NCBI RefSeq assembly: GCF_040289685.1
Contig: NZ_PSLQ01000001.1
Coordinates: forward strand, 1 to 64,000
Length of the DNA: 64,000 bases
Direction: 5' to 3'
Source: Pyrinomonas sp040289685
GTDB taxonomy: Bacteria > Acidobacteriota > Blastocatellia > Pyrinomonadales > Pyrinomonadaceae
In this document: positions 36,259-44,662 of the stretch, in pieces
Layout: each line of letters opens with the position of its first letter
How positions within the stretch are numbered: position 1 is the first letter of the stretch
Notes under the pieces: generated by a model
The model's input: the letters and a program-made list of their open reading frames with translations, nothing else
What the model was told of the DNA's origin: nothing
Database searches by the model: none
Translations under genes and position numbers: made by a program

Positions 36259-37617
36259 ATGCGACGCTGCGCGATGGCGAGAAGACATCATTGGGTGAAA
36301 GCCGCGAAAACGAGGCTGCACCTCATCTGTTCCATGGCGCTCGTTTGCGCGCTCTGTTGCCTCGGCGCAAACTGCTTGCGGCGCGCGCCCGCGCCCGCAT
36401 CGGACGATGAGATCACGCTCGTCTATTGGAGCGCGACCAACGCGCAGGAATTGGAGTTTGCACGGCGCGTAGCAGACGAATGGAACGCGCGACAGGCGAA
36501 GATGAGAGTTCGCGTCGAGCCCGTTCCAGCCGGACAATCATCGGAAGAGGTGATCTTGGCTGCGCTCGCCAGTCGGACGACGCCGGACATCTACGCCAAC
36601 GCCTTTCCCGGCGCGATGCAGGACTTGCTCGATGCCGAAGGCGTCGTCCGACTAGACGACTTCGCCGATTTTTCGAGCGTTTTGCGCGCGCGCATGAGCG
36701 CCGACATGCTCGCACAATACAGATCGCCTGACGGCCACTTCTACCAACTGCCGTGGAAATCGAACCCCATCATGGTCCTCTACAACATGCGCCTCCTACG
36801 CGAAGCTGGAAGCGATCGCCCGCCGCGCGACTACGCCGAGTTTCTCCAGATCGCGGCGCGCGTCACCAAAGATGCCGACGGCGATCGCCGACCAGATCAC
36901 TGGATGATCGCCATCGACTATCTGCCCATCTGGTATAAACGCATGTTCGATTTCTACCCGCTCTATCTGGCAGCATCTGGCGGCGCGCCGCTCATTGAAC
37001 ACGGGCGCGTGAAGTTTGATAACGAGGCGGCAGCAGCCGTCTTCCGCTTCACGCGCGAGCTATTCGCACGCGGCTACGCGCCGCGCCAGTCCTTTCAAGG
37101 CGACCCTTTTCTGCAAGGGCGCATCGCAGCCCGCTTCACAGGCCCATGGAGCATCAGTCAAATCGAACGCTACGCTCCTGCCGGTTTCGAGTACGCTTTC
37201 GGTCCCATTCCGCGCCCCGAAGCGACCGACGAACCAACAGTCAGCTACGCCGACCCGAAAAGCATCGTCATCTTCCGGACCTGCCGTCATCCGCAAGCGG
37301 CGTGGGAATTCGTCAAATTCATCGTCTCGAAGGAGAATGATCGGCTTCTGCTGGAGATGACGAATCAACTTCCGATCCGCGCCGATCTTCTTTCGGACCC
37401 AATCTTCAGCGATTATTTCGCGCGCCATCCGGGCATGATCCAGTTCGCACAGCTTCTGCCCGCGGCGCGCAGCGTGGAATCGGTCGCTGAATTGAAAGAG
37501 ATTTTCGACATCATCGCGCAAGAATTCGAAGCATCAGTGGTCTTCGGTTTGAAGACGCCCGAACGCGCCATCCACGATGCGGCGCGCAGAAGTCAAGCGA
37601 TCATCGATGCCGATTGA
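36259..37617 (+). CDS. Sugar ABC transporter substrate-binding protein
   Basis: Extracytoplasmic receptor of the CUT1 importer. ATG 36259 has GGAG five bases upstream. A basic N-terminus and hydrophobic stretch (LHLICSMALVCALCCLGANC) form an export signal; several cysteines are present but none sits in a perfect lipobox, so lipoprotein status is uncertain. The mature part has the cluster-B fold pattern: ITLVYWSATNAQELEFARRVADEWNA, ASRTTPDIYANAFPGAMQDLLD, LPWKSNPIMVLYNMRLLREAG and GRIAARFTGPWSISQIE. 452 residues. It begins 31 bases after the ATPase stop. Confidence 0.92.
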   Translation: MRRCAMARRHHWVKAAKTRLHLICSMALVCALCCLGANCLRRAPAPASDDEITLVYWSATNAQELEFARRVADEWNARQAKMRVRVEPVPAGQSSEEVILAALASRTTPDIYANAFPGAMQDLLDAEGVVRLDDFADFSSVLRARMSADMLAQYRSPDGHFYQLPWKSNPIMVLYNMRLLREAGSDRPPRDYAEFLQIAARVTKDADGDRRPDHWMIAIDYLPIWYKRMFDFYPLYLAASGGAPLIEHGRVKFDNEAAAAVFRFTRELFARGYAPRQSFQGDPFLQGRIAARFTGPWSISQIERYAPAGFEYAFGPIPRPEATDEPTVSYADPKSIVIFRTCRHPQAAWEFVKFIVSKENDRLLLEMTNQLPIRADLLSDPIFSDYFARHPGMIQFAQLLPAARSVESVAELKEIFDIIAQEFEASVVFGLKTPERAIHDAARRSQAIIDAD

Positions 37618-37630
37618 GACCAGAGGACCA

Positions 37631-38497
37631 ATGGCACAAAAGCAAAGCGAGCGCACGGGTTACGCGATGGTCCTGCCCTATCTGCTTCATACGCTGCTCT
37701 TTCTCGGCTACCCACTCGCTTTCGCTTTCGTCTTGATCTTCCACCGCTGGAACATCTACACGCCGATGCGCTGGGTCGGACTGGCAAACGTTAAACGCCT
37801 CGTTTCCGACCCGCTCGTCCGGCGTGCCCTAGGCAATACGCTCTACTTTCTCGTCGTCCACATCCCGCTGCAACTAGCGCTGGCGCTCAGCTTCGCCTAC
37901 TTGCTCAACCAGAGGATTCGCGCGCGCGCCCTTTTCCGCGCCTGCTATTTCCTCCCCGTGGTCATTTCGGGCGTGGTCGTCACCATCCTTTGGCAACAGC
38001 TCTACGCCGACGAAACGGGGCTTATCAACGTCTTCCTCGGTCGGATGGGCTTTGCCGAAGTCGGGTGGTTGACCGACCCGCGCATCGCGATGGTCTCGAT
38101 CGCGCTGATGGCAACGTGGAAGAACGTTGGACTGTACATCGTCCTCTTTCTCGTCGGTCTACAATCCATCCCGCGCGAGCTGTACGAAGCGGCGGAGCTG
38201 GACGGAGCTAACAGTTGGCATAAGTTTTGGCACATCACCATCCCGATGCTCAACCCGACGATCGTGCTGGTGCTCGTTCTTTCAACCATCGGCGGCTTTT
38301 CGCTCTTCATCGAGCCTTACGTGTTGACCGGCGGCGGGCCGGTCAACAGCACGCTCTCCGGCGTCCTCTACCTCTACAAACAGGCCTTCTTCTTCGGCAA
38401 GATGGGATATGCGGCGGCCATCGGTTTCTTCTGGGCGCTGATCATCTTCGCCGTCGTGCTCTTGCAGCGTCGTTTCGTCGAGCGGGAGGTTGCATGA
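37631..38497 (+). CDS. Sugar ABC transporter permease (MalF/UgpA type)
   Basis: Six membrane segments are visible, starting with MVLPYLLHTLLFLGYPLAFAFVLIF, and the EAA loop is ELYEAAELDGANSWHKFWHITIPMLNPT. I prefer ATG 37631, with GAGG four bases upstream; ATG 37607, overlapping the binding-protein stop, is an alternative that adds eight residues. About 288 residues. It forms the translocation pore with the following gene. Confidence 0.93.
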   Translation: MAQKQSERTGYAMVLPYLLHTLLFLGYPLAFAFVLIFHRWNIYTPMRWVGLANVKRLVSDPLVRRALGNTLYFLVVHIPLQLALALSFAYLLNQRIRARALFRACYFLPVVISGVVVTILWQQLYADETGLINVFLGRMGFAEVGWLTDPRIAMVSIALMATWKNVGLYIVLFLVGLQSIPRELYEAAELDGANSWHKFWHITIPMLNPTIVLVLVLSTIGGFSLFIEPYVLTGGGPVNSTLSGVLYLYKQAFFFGKMGYAAAIGFFWALIIFAVVLLQRRFVEREVA

Positions 38498-39309
38498 TGA
38501 GGAAAGCGCTCGTCTACGTTGCGCTCGCCTGTGGCGCATTGATCTTCCTCTATCCGTTCGTATGGATGATCGCCGCGACTTTCAAGCCCGAACCGGAGAT
38601 CGTCGGTTTCGCGCTCTGGTCGTCCCATCCGACCGACGAAAATTACCGCTTCGTCTTCGGTAAGATCCCCATCCTGAAGGGCTTCTTGAACAGCCTCGTC
38701 GTTTCGCTGACAGTCACTACGTCGGTGGTCATCTTCGGCGCCGTTGCGGGTTACGCGCTGTCGCGGCTCCGCTTCCGCGGACGCGATGCGATCTTCAACC
38801 TCGCGCTGCTGACGATGATGATCCCGTCCCAACTGACGCTCGTCCCGCTCTACACGTTGATGACGAAGCTCGGTTGGGTCAATTCGCGCCTTTCGCTCAT
38901 CGTGCCGGCCATGATGAGCAGTTATGCGACGCTGCTCTTTCGCCAGTTCTTCCTCGCGATCCCGCAGTCGCTCATCGATGCCGCGCGGCTCGATGGTTGT
39001 TCTGATTGGACGATCCTATTGCGCATCGTCGCCCCGCTATCCAAACCCGTGGTCGCCACAGTGGCGATCTTAACCTTCATGGGCGTGTGGAACGATGTGC
39101 TGTGGCCGCTGATGGTCATACGCGACCAAGACTTAATGACCATGCCGCTCATGGTGACGCTCTTTGCCGTCGGCGGACAGGCCGAAGCGCGTCTCGGAGC
39201 GCAACTTGCCGCTGCAACGCTGCTCGCACTGCCGATCATCGCCGCCTACCTCTTTCTGCAACGCTACTTGATCGAAAGTCTGGCGAGCAGTGGGATAAAA
39301 GGGTTATAG
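38494..39309 (+). CDS. Sugar ABC transporter permease (MalG/UgpE type)
   Basis: Second pore subunit. ATG 38494 overlaps the previous stop (ATGA) and has GGGAGG four bases upstream; the longer open frame to 38227 is an artefact of the other frame. Helices include ALVYVALACGALIFLYPFVWMI and the EAA loop is SLIDAARLDGCSDWTILLRIVAPLSKPV. 271 residues, normal. It is the last gene of the importer operon; rdgB follows after about 200 bases. Confidence 0.94.
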   Translation: MMRKALVYVALACGALIFLYPFVWMIAATFKPEPEIVGFALWSSHPTDENYRFVFGKIPILKGFLNSLVVSLTVTTSVVIFGAVAGYALSRLRFRGRDAIFNLALLTMMIPSQLTLVPLYTLMTKLGWVNSRLSLIVPAMMSSYATLLFRQFFLAIPQSLIDAARLDGCSDWTILLRIVAPLSKPVVATVAILTFMGVWNDVLWPLMVIRDQDLMTMPLMVTLFAVGGQAEARLGAQLAAATLLALPIIAAYLFLQRYLIESLASSGIKGL

Positions 39310-39507
39310 CCCCGCTGCTCGCGCCCTAAGCGGCTTGCTGCCGATGCTTGCAAGTCTGGCGCGTGAGCGCACCCAAAAGGACACGGCGATGAAACCACGC
39401 GCGTCGCCGGAAGAGCAAAACGACCCGCTCCAGGATGCTTCCCCAGTCCCAGCCGGAGATCTTCCCGTTGGCTTCTCGAACCATTACAATACAAATGGTT
39501 TCACGCC

Positions 39508-40128
39508 ATGTCTGACCGAACAAGAAAGCTTCTCATCGGAACGAGCAACGTCGGCAAGGCGCACGAGCTAAGGCAACTGCTCGACGGTTGGCACCTGTTG
39601 ACGCTGGCGGACTTCCCTGCCCTGCAACCACCGCCGGAAACAGGTGAGACTTTCGAAGCCAATGCGGCACTCAAAGCGCGTTATTACGCGGCCCATACTG
39701 GTCTATGGACGCTCGCCGACGATTCGGGCTTGGAGGTGGAAGCGCTCGCAGGTGCGCCCGGCATCCATTCGGCGCGCTACGCGGGCGCGAGCGCGACCGA
39801 TGCCGAGAACGTGGCGAAGCTACTGGCTGAGCTGCAGCGGACAAATGATCCGGAACGACGCGCGCGTTTCGTCTGCGTCATTGCTCTGGCTTCGCCTGAC
39901 GGACGAGCATGGCTTTTTCGCGGCATGTGCAGAGGCAGGATCGCGCACGCGCCACGCGGCGATGGCGGTTTCGGCTACGATCCCATTTTCGTCCCGGAAG
40001 GCGAGAGCCTAACGTTCAGTGAATTGAGCGCCGAAGAGAAGCAGCGACGCAGTCACCGTGCCCGCGCGCTCGCGCAAGCCCGCGACTTTCTGCTCTCTCT
40101 TCGCGACGACGAGCCTTGCGCTCGATAG
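39508..40128 (+). CDS. rdgB: XTP/dITP diphosphatase (RdgB/HAM1 family)
   Basis: Hydrolyses non-canonical purine triphosphates (dITP, XTP) to monophosphates, keeping them out of nucleic acids. Signatures: LLIGTSNVGKAHEL (the SxNxxK triphosphate grip), GETFEANAALKARYYA, LADDSGLEVEALAGAPGIHSARYAG with the catalytic Asp pair, and GDGGFGYDPIFVPEG. 206 residues. The usual neighbour rph is absent. Confidence 0.93.
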   Translation: MSDRTRKLLIGTSNVGKAHELRQLLDGWHLLTLADFPALQPPPETGETFEANAALKARYYAAHTGLWTLADDSGLEVEALAGAPGIHSARYAGASATDAENVAKLLAELQRTNDPERRARFVCVIALASPDGRAWLFRGMCRGRIAHAPRGDGGFGYDPIFVPEGESLTFSELSAEEKQRRSHRARALAQARDFLLSLRDDEPCAR

Positions 40129-40340
40129 CCGGCGACGCAACGATGGTCGCGTTGCGAATCCATTGATATGTTTTCGCCCGACCAGAGCGGTGGCGCGTCG
40201 TGGAAGTGACCGAAACCGAGGACCGGCTAGCGCGTATTTTGCGACCAGATCGCCTTACCACCGGACCCATTAGAATCAGCTCGGCGGGGAGGATCTCACC
40301 TTCAACATCGTCCCCACTGTAGCGCCAGACCTTCGCTCGG

Positions 40341-41358
40341 TCACAGACCGAGGTCGATCTCTACACCGTACTGTTGCGCGTAATATTCGCGATACGCGCC
40401 GCTACGCGCGCGCGCAACCCACGCCTGGTTCTCCGCGTACCAGCGAAAAGCCACTCTCCCAACTCTCTTGCGGGTGCCAGCCGAGTTCGTTTTCGACTTT
40501 GGTCGGATCGATAGCATAGCGTCGGTCGTGACCGGGCCGGTCCTTAACGAATTTGATGAGCGTGCGCGGTTTACCAAGCGCATCCAAAATCGCTTCGACC
40601 ACTTCCAGATTGCGCCGCTCGTTGCGCGCGCCGATGTTGTAGATCTCGCCCGCGCGCCCCCGCAGCAGCGCTTGCAAGATGGCGCGGCAATGATCATCGA
40701 CGTAGATCCAGTCGCGCACGTTGCGCCCGTCGCCGTAAACCGGGATCGGTTGATCGTCAATGGCGTTGGCGATCACCAGCGGGATGAGCTTTTCCGGGAA
40801 CTGTCGCGGACCGTAGTTGTTGCCGCAGCGCGTGATCACCACGTCGAGGCCGAAGGTGTGATGCGCGGCGCGCACCAGATGTTCGGCGGCGGCTTTCGAG
40901 GCAGCGTACGGGCTGTTCGGCGCATAAGGCGAAGACTCAGTGAAGAAAGAAGCATCGTCTTCGGGAAGCGACCCCATCACTTCATCCGTCGAAATTTGCA
41001 CGAACCGCGCGACGCGCCGCGCGCGCGCCGCATCGAGCAGCACCTGCGTGCCGAGGACGTTGGTTCTCAAGAACTCATCCGCCGAGGCGATGCTGCGATC
41101 GACGTGCGATTCGGCGGCGAAGTTGATCACAGCGTCGGTGCCCTCTTCAAGGGCATCCATGACGGCGGCGCGATCGGCGATGTCACCGCGAACGAAGCGA
41201 TGTCGCCCTTGATCCAAACCGATCAGGTTATCGGGGTTGCCTGCGTAAGTGAGCGCGTCGAAGTTGACGATCTCGCAATCGGGCAGTGCTTCGAGCGCGA
41301 CGCGAATGAATGCCGAGCCGATGAATCCGGCTCCGCCCGTGACGAACAGTTTGGTCAT
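40341..41358 (-). CDS. rfbB: dTDP-glucose 4,6-dehydratase with an apparent 3' frameshift
   Basis: Converts dTDP-glucose to the 4-keto-6-deoxy sugar, the second step to dTDP-rhamnose. The NAD motif TGGAGFIGSAFIR, the DALTYAGNPDN segment, STDEVMGSLPEDD, the catalytic YAASKAAAEHLV and RCGNNYGPRQFPEKLIPL are all intact. After ESWESGF near 40457 the frame breaks: the frame as read adds unrelated residues and stops at 40402, whereas the familiar tail (RWYAENQAWVARARSGAYREYYAQQYG) continues in another frame to 40341. Compared with typical homologues about four residues are also missing at the junction, so more than one base is affected. It may be an assembly error or a real lesion. No other rml genes are nearby. 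Confidence 0.82.
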
Positions 41359-41489
41359 CTTTCCGTTCCCTGAAAGTCGCTGACGAAGATTCTCCGCCGA
41401 CTCCGTGCGCGAGAAACGTCAGAGTATAGCTTTCCGTTTAGCTACTAGCAACTCGATGCGCGCTTTTTCTGCGAGTGATGGTCCATGCG

Positions 41490-41530
41490 GTGCGCCCCGC
41501 TCATCGGAGGCTGCGATGAGCGGAGCGCAC
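41490..41530. repeat. Large inverted repeat between rfbB and rsbR
   Basis: 17-base arms 41490-41506 and 41514-41530 pair with one mismatch around a 7-base loop (GAGGCTG). Neither side carries a T-tract and the flanking genes are divergent, so it is not an ordinary terminator. It lies just upstream of the candidate rsbR promoter. Confidence 0.7.
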
Positions 41531-41548
41531 TTGGCGAAATCAACGCTA

Positions 41549-41577
41549 TTGTGGCTTTTGGGGCGAAATGCTAAGAT
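41549..41577 (+). promoter_or_regulatory. Candidate promoter of the stressosome operon
   Basis: TTGTGG (41549-41554), 17 bases, TAAGAT (41572-41577), about 105 bases before the rsbR start. A moderate match only. Confidence 0.35.
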
Positions 41578-41683
41578 ACGCGCTCGCGTTCTCAAACTGA
41601 AATCCAGCAGCGTCTCTCTCTACAGACGCCTAGCTAGTTCGACCCGAGACGTTTGACGACGAAGGTAAGGTGGGACCCCCAAG

Positions 41684-42664
41684 ATGAGCGACCAGAGCAC
41701 ATCGCCGACGCGCGTGGGCTTGCGCGTAGCTGAGCTTCTCGCGCAGCGGCGCGAACAGATCATCGACCGCTGGATCAAAGAGCGCTTGGACTCGGACGAC
41801 TTCCGCGATGAGTTGATCTCCAAAAAGGAGCTGCGCCAGCAGTCGCGCGAAATCGTCGAGATGCTCGCCCGCTCGATCAAAGCATCCAACGGCGGCGACT
41901 TCAATGACCCAGCCTTCGATGAATTGCGTTCTTTTCTCGGCGAGATATCGCGGCTACGCGCCGTCAAAGGCTACACGCCGATGGAGAACGCAACATACAT
42001 ACTCTCTTTGCGCGACGCGGTGTTGCGTTTCCTGATCGAAGAGATGCGCTCCGACCCATCGGCGTTAATCGAAGAGATGAACTATTTCACGCCCCTTCTC
42101 GATAAGATGGGGTTAGTGATGGTCGAGCGTTACATACGTTCGCGCGAGGAGATCATCCGTCAGCAGCGGGCTGACATGCTGGAGCTATCAACGCCGGTCA
42201 TCAAGGTATGGGACAAGATCTTGACGCTGCCGATCATTGGCACGCTCGATTCGCGGCGCGCGCAAGTGATGACCGAAGCTCTACTGCAGAGGATCGCCGA
42301 AACCGGCTCGACCATCGCCATTCTCGACATCACGGGCGTGCGCACCATTGATACGCTCGTCGCCAATCATCTGATCAAAACCGTGACGGCTGCGCGGTTG
42401 ATGGGCGCGCGGTGCATCCTGACGGGCGTCAGCCCAGCCATCGCGCAAACCATGGTGCAGCTCGGCATTGACCTTTCGCAGATCACCACGCGTGCGCAGA
42501 TGGCCGATGGCATCAAGCTCGCTTTCGAGATGCTCGGGCGCACGGTCATCCCGACCAAAGCGCTCGAACGCTTGCGCGAAGGCGTTGCGCGCGCAACATA
42601 CGATGGTCAACCGCGTGCAGAGGGACACGCTGCGTCGGAGCGCCTGCGGCGCGAAGAGAGCTGA
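41684..42664 (+). CDS. RsbR-type stressosome scaffold/sensor
   Basis: RsbR paralogues form the stressosome shell with RsbS and sense stress through their N-terminal domain. The N-terminal helical domain (about residues 10-160; EQIIDRWIKERLDSDDF..., MENATYILSLRDAVLRFL) is the RsbRD/globin-like-replacing type; the linker LELSTPVIKVWDKILTLPIIGTLDS is diagnostic. In the STAS domain the LDITGVRTIDT motif keeps the RsbT-phosphorylated Thr217, and Thr170 lies in the linker. A Pro/Arg-rich tail follows. 326 residues. It is followed by rsbS and rsbT in the standard order. Confidence 0.92.
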   Translation: MSDQSTSPTRVGLRVAELLAQRREQIIDRWIKERLDSDDFRDELISKKELRQQSREIVEMLARSIKASNGGDFNDPAFDELRSFLGEISRLRAVKGYTPMENATYILSLRDAVLRFLIEEMRSDPSALIEEMNYFTPLLDKMGLVMVERYIRSREEIIRQQRADMLELSTPVIKVWDKILTLPIIGTLDSRRAQVMTEALLQRIAETGSTIAILDITGVRTIDTLVANHLIKTVTAARLMGARCILTGVSPAIAQTMVQLGIDLSQITTRAQMADGIKLAFEMLGRTVIPTKALERLREGVARATYDGQPRAEGHAASERLRREES

Positions 42665-42700
42665 CGAGCCTCATCCATCAAGGCAAGGGACAATCAGCCG

Positions 42701-43123
42701 ATGTACACTCCTCAACGCATACCGATCCTCAAAGTCGGGCGGGCACTCATCGTTCCCATTCAAGTTGACATGGACGATGCGACCGCCATGCAACTTCAAG
42801 AGCGCATCCTTTCGGAGTTGGAGCGAACCGGCGCGCGCGGCGTGTTGATTGATATCTCGCTGCTCGAAATGGTCGATTCCTTCATCGGACGCATGCTCAG
42901 CGACATCGCGGCGATGGCGCGCATCATGGACGCGCGCACCGTGGTCGCTGGCATGCAACCGGCGGTGGCCATCACGCTGGTCGAACTCGGATTGGAGCTT
43001 CCCGGCGTTGATACAGTGCTCAACGTGGACGAAGGGATCAGATTGCTGCGTGACGAGTTCGGCATTGGCGAAGAAGGGGATGACTCTCTCGACCTAGAGC
43101 TGAACGACCATTGGAAAGCATAG
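42701..43123 (+). CDS. rsbS: RsbS-type stressosome STAS protein
   Basis: The single-domain STAS partner that holds RsbT in the stressosome core until phosphorylated. IPILKVGRALIVPIQVDMDD opens the STAS fold, and LIDISLLEMVDSFIGRML carries Ser53, the expected phosphorylation site. The C-terminal 25 residues are acidic and extend past the usual length. 140 residues. Its 3' end overlaps rsbT by 13 bases, indicating translational coupling. Confidence 0.93.
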   Translation: MYTPQRIPILKVGRALIVPIQVDMDDATAMQLQERILSELERTGARGVLIDISLLEMVDSFIGRMLSDIAAMARIMDARTVVAGMQPAVAITLVELGLELPGVDTVLNVDEGIRLLRDEFGIGEEGDDSLDLELNDHWKA

Positions 43124-43509
43124 CGATTCTGCTCGAAACCGAACAAGACATCGTCATCGCCCGCAGCGAGGTGCGCTCAATGGCTGCCGCCATGGGATTT
43201 CGCCTCGCGGATCAGACGCGCCTTGCGACGGTGGCATCGGAACTGGCGCGCAACGTCGTCAAGTATGCCGGACGCGGGCGGCTCATCGCGCAACCGCTGT
43301 TTGACGCCGACGGGCGTAGCGGCCTGCGCTTGATCTTCGAAGATCAAGGGCCTGGCATCGCGGACATTGAAGCGGCTATGCGCGATGGGTACTCAACTGG
43401 CGGTGGATTGGGCAAGGGGCTGCCCGGTTCGCGTCGATTGGTCGATGAGTTTCGGATCGAATCGCACGTTGGGCGCGGCACGCGCGTGACGGTGATTCGT
43501 TGGCTCTAG
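43111..43509 (+). CDS. rsbT: RsbT-type serine/threonine kinase of the stressosome
   Basis: A GHKL-fold kinase that phosphorylates RsbR and RsbS and then leaves to activate a downstream target. ATP-lid motifs are intact: N-box ELARNVVKYA, G1 DQGPGIADI, and GYSTGGGLGKGLPGSRRLVDEF. The start is TTG 43111 inside the end of rsbS. 132 residues, as in Bacillus RsbT. Its downstream target is probably one of the next two proteins rather than RsbU, which is not present here. Confidence 0.92.
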   Translation: MESIAILLETEQDIVIARSEVRSMAAAMGFRLADQTRLATVASELARNVVKYAGRGRLIAQPLFDADGRSGLRLIFEDQGPGIADIEAAMRDGYSTGGGLGKGLPGSRRLVDEFRIESHVGRGTRVTVIRWL

Positions 43510-43624
43510 CCACGCGCGATGTTCGCAGGAGCGAAAGACCAGCTGTCACGGAAGACGAGCGGTAGACGTTGCGCGGACATTGCTTTGACGAACAGAAAAC
43601 GATTGGCGCGATTCGAGGTCGAAC

Positions 43625-44662
43625 GTGCGGCACATCCTTCAATCGCTGGAAATAACTGACGCGACGCAAATCGGCGCCGCGCGCCGCGCCGTCGCGCGCG
43701 CCGCGCGCGCGTTGGGGTTCAGCGACCAGCAGGTGGCGGAACTCGAAATCGTCGTCCAAGAGATCGGAACCAACGCTGTGCGCTACGCGACGAGCGAGCG
43801 TTGGATTCATTTCGGCACGACGCTCGGCATGCCGACCGGACTCGAAGTAGTTTACTGGGACAAAGGACCAGGCATATACGATGTCGAAGAAGCGTTGCGC
43901 GACGGTTATTCGACGGGCGGCGGGTTGGGTGCCGGTTTCGGGGCCATACTTCGTTTGACCGACGAGTTCGAGATCTACTCTTCGCCCGGCGTTTCCACCG
44001 CGCGCAGGCTCAAGGAGGCAGCGCGCACGACGAGCGGCACCGTCCTGCTGGTTCGCAAGTGGCCCAATCCGACGATGTTGCGCAACGAACTGGACCGGCG
44101 GCTCGGCATCTGGAGCCGCGCGCGCGCTGGCGAGGAGGTCAACGGTGACGCTTTCTTCGCGCAAAAACGCGGCGGCGATCGATGGTTGCTCGCCGTCATC
44201 GACGGCATCGGACATGGGCGAGGCGCACAGGAAGCGGCGCAGGCAGCGACGGCGACGCTCGACCAGTGGCGCGGCGAGCCGCTCGAAGAATTGATCGCGC
44301 GAACCCACGAAGCGTTGCGCGGAACGCGCGGTGCCGTCATCGGCATCGCGCTGCTCGACGCATCGAGCGGCATTTTACAATATGCCGGCGTCGGCAACGT
44401 CGAGGCGCGCGCCATCGGCATTTCGTGCACGCTCATCTCGATGAACGGCACGCTCGGCGCGCGGCTGCCGCGCGTTCGCGTGCACACCTGCCCATGGCAG
44501 CAGGGGGCAACGCTCGTGATCGCAAGCGACGGGTTGAGCCGTTCGTGGGATGTGATATCCTACCCCGCTTTACTCGAACGTAGTCCGCAACTGATCGCCA
44601 GCCTCTTGATGCGCGACTACGGTCGGACGGCGGATGATGCGACCGTGCTCGTCGCAAGATGA
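43625..44662 (+). CDS. Fusion of an RsbT-like kinase domain and a PP2C/SpoIIE phosphatase (RsbX-like)
   Basis: Residues 1-140 form a second RsbT-like GHKL domain (EIGTNAVRYA, DKGPGIYDV, DGYSTGGGLGAGFGAILRLTDEFEI). Residues 150-345 are an RsbX/SpoIIE-type PP2C phosphatase with EEVNGDAFFAQ, AVIDGIGHGRGAQEAA, IASDGLSRSW and a terminal DDATVLVAR, which keep the metal-binding Asp residues. It could both phosphorylate and dephosphorylate stressosome STAS proteins, resetting the module (inference). The start is GTG 43625; its stop overlaps the next start (ATGA). Confidence 0.87.
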   Translation: MRHILQSLEITDATQIGAARRAVARAARALGFSDQQVAELEIVVQEIGTNAVRYATSERWIHFGTTLGMPTGLEVVYWDKGPGIYDVEEALRDGYSTGGGLGAGFGAILRLTDEFEIYSSPGVSTARRLKEAARTTSGTVLLVRKWPNPTMLRNELDRRLGIWSRARAGEEVNGDAFFAQKRGGDRWLLAVIDGIGHGRGAQEAAQAATATLDQWRGEPLEELIARTHEALRGTRGAVIGIALLDASSGILQYAGVGNVEARAIGISCTLISMNGTLGARLPRVRVHTCPWQQGATLVIASDGLSRSWDVISYPALLERSPQLIASLLMRDYGRTADDATVLVAR

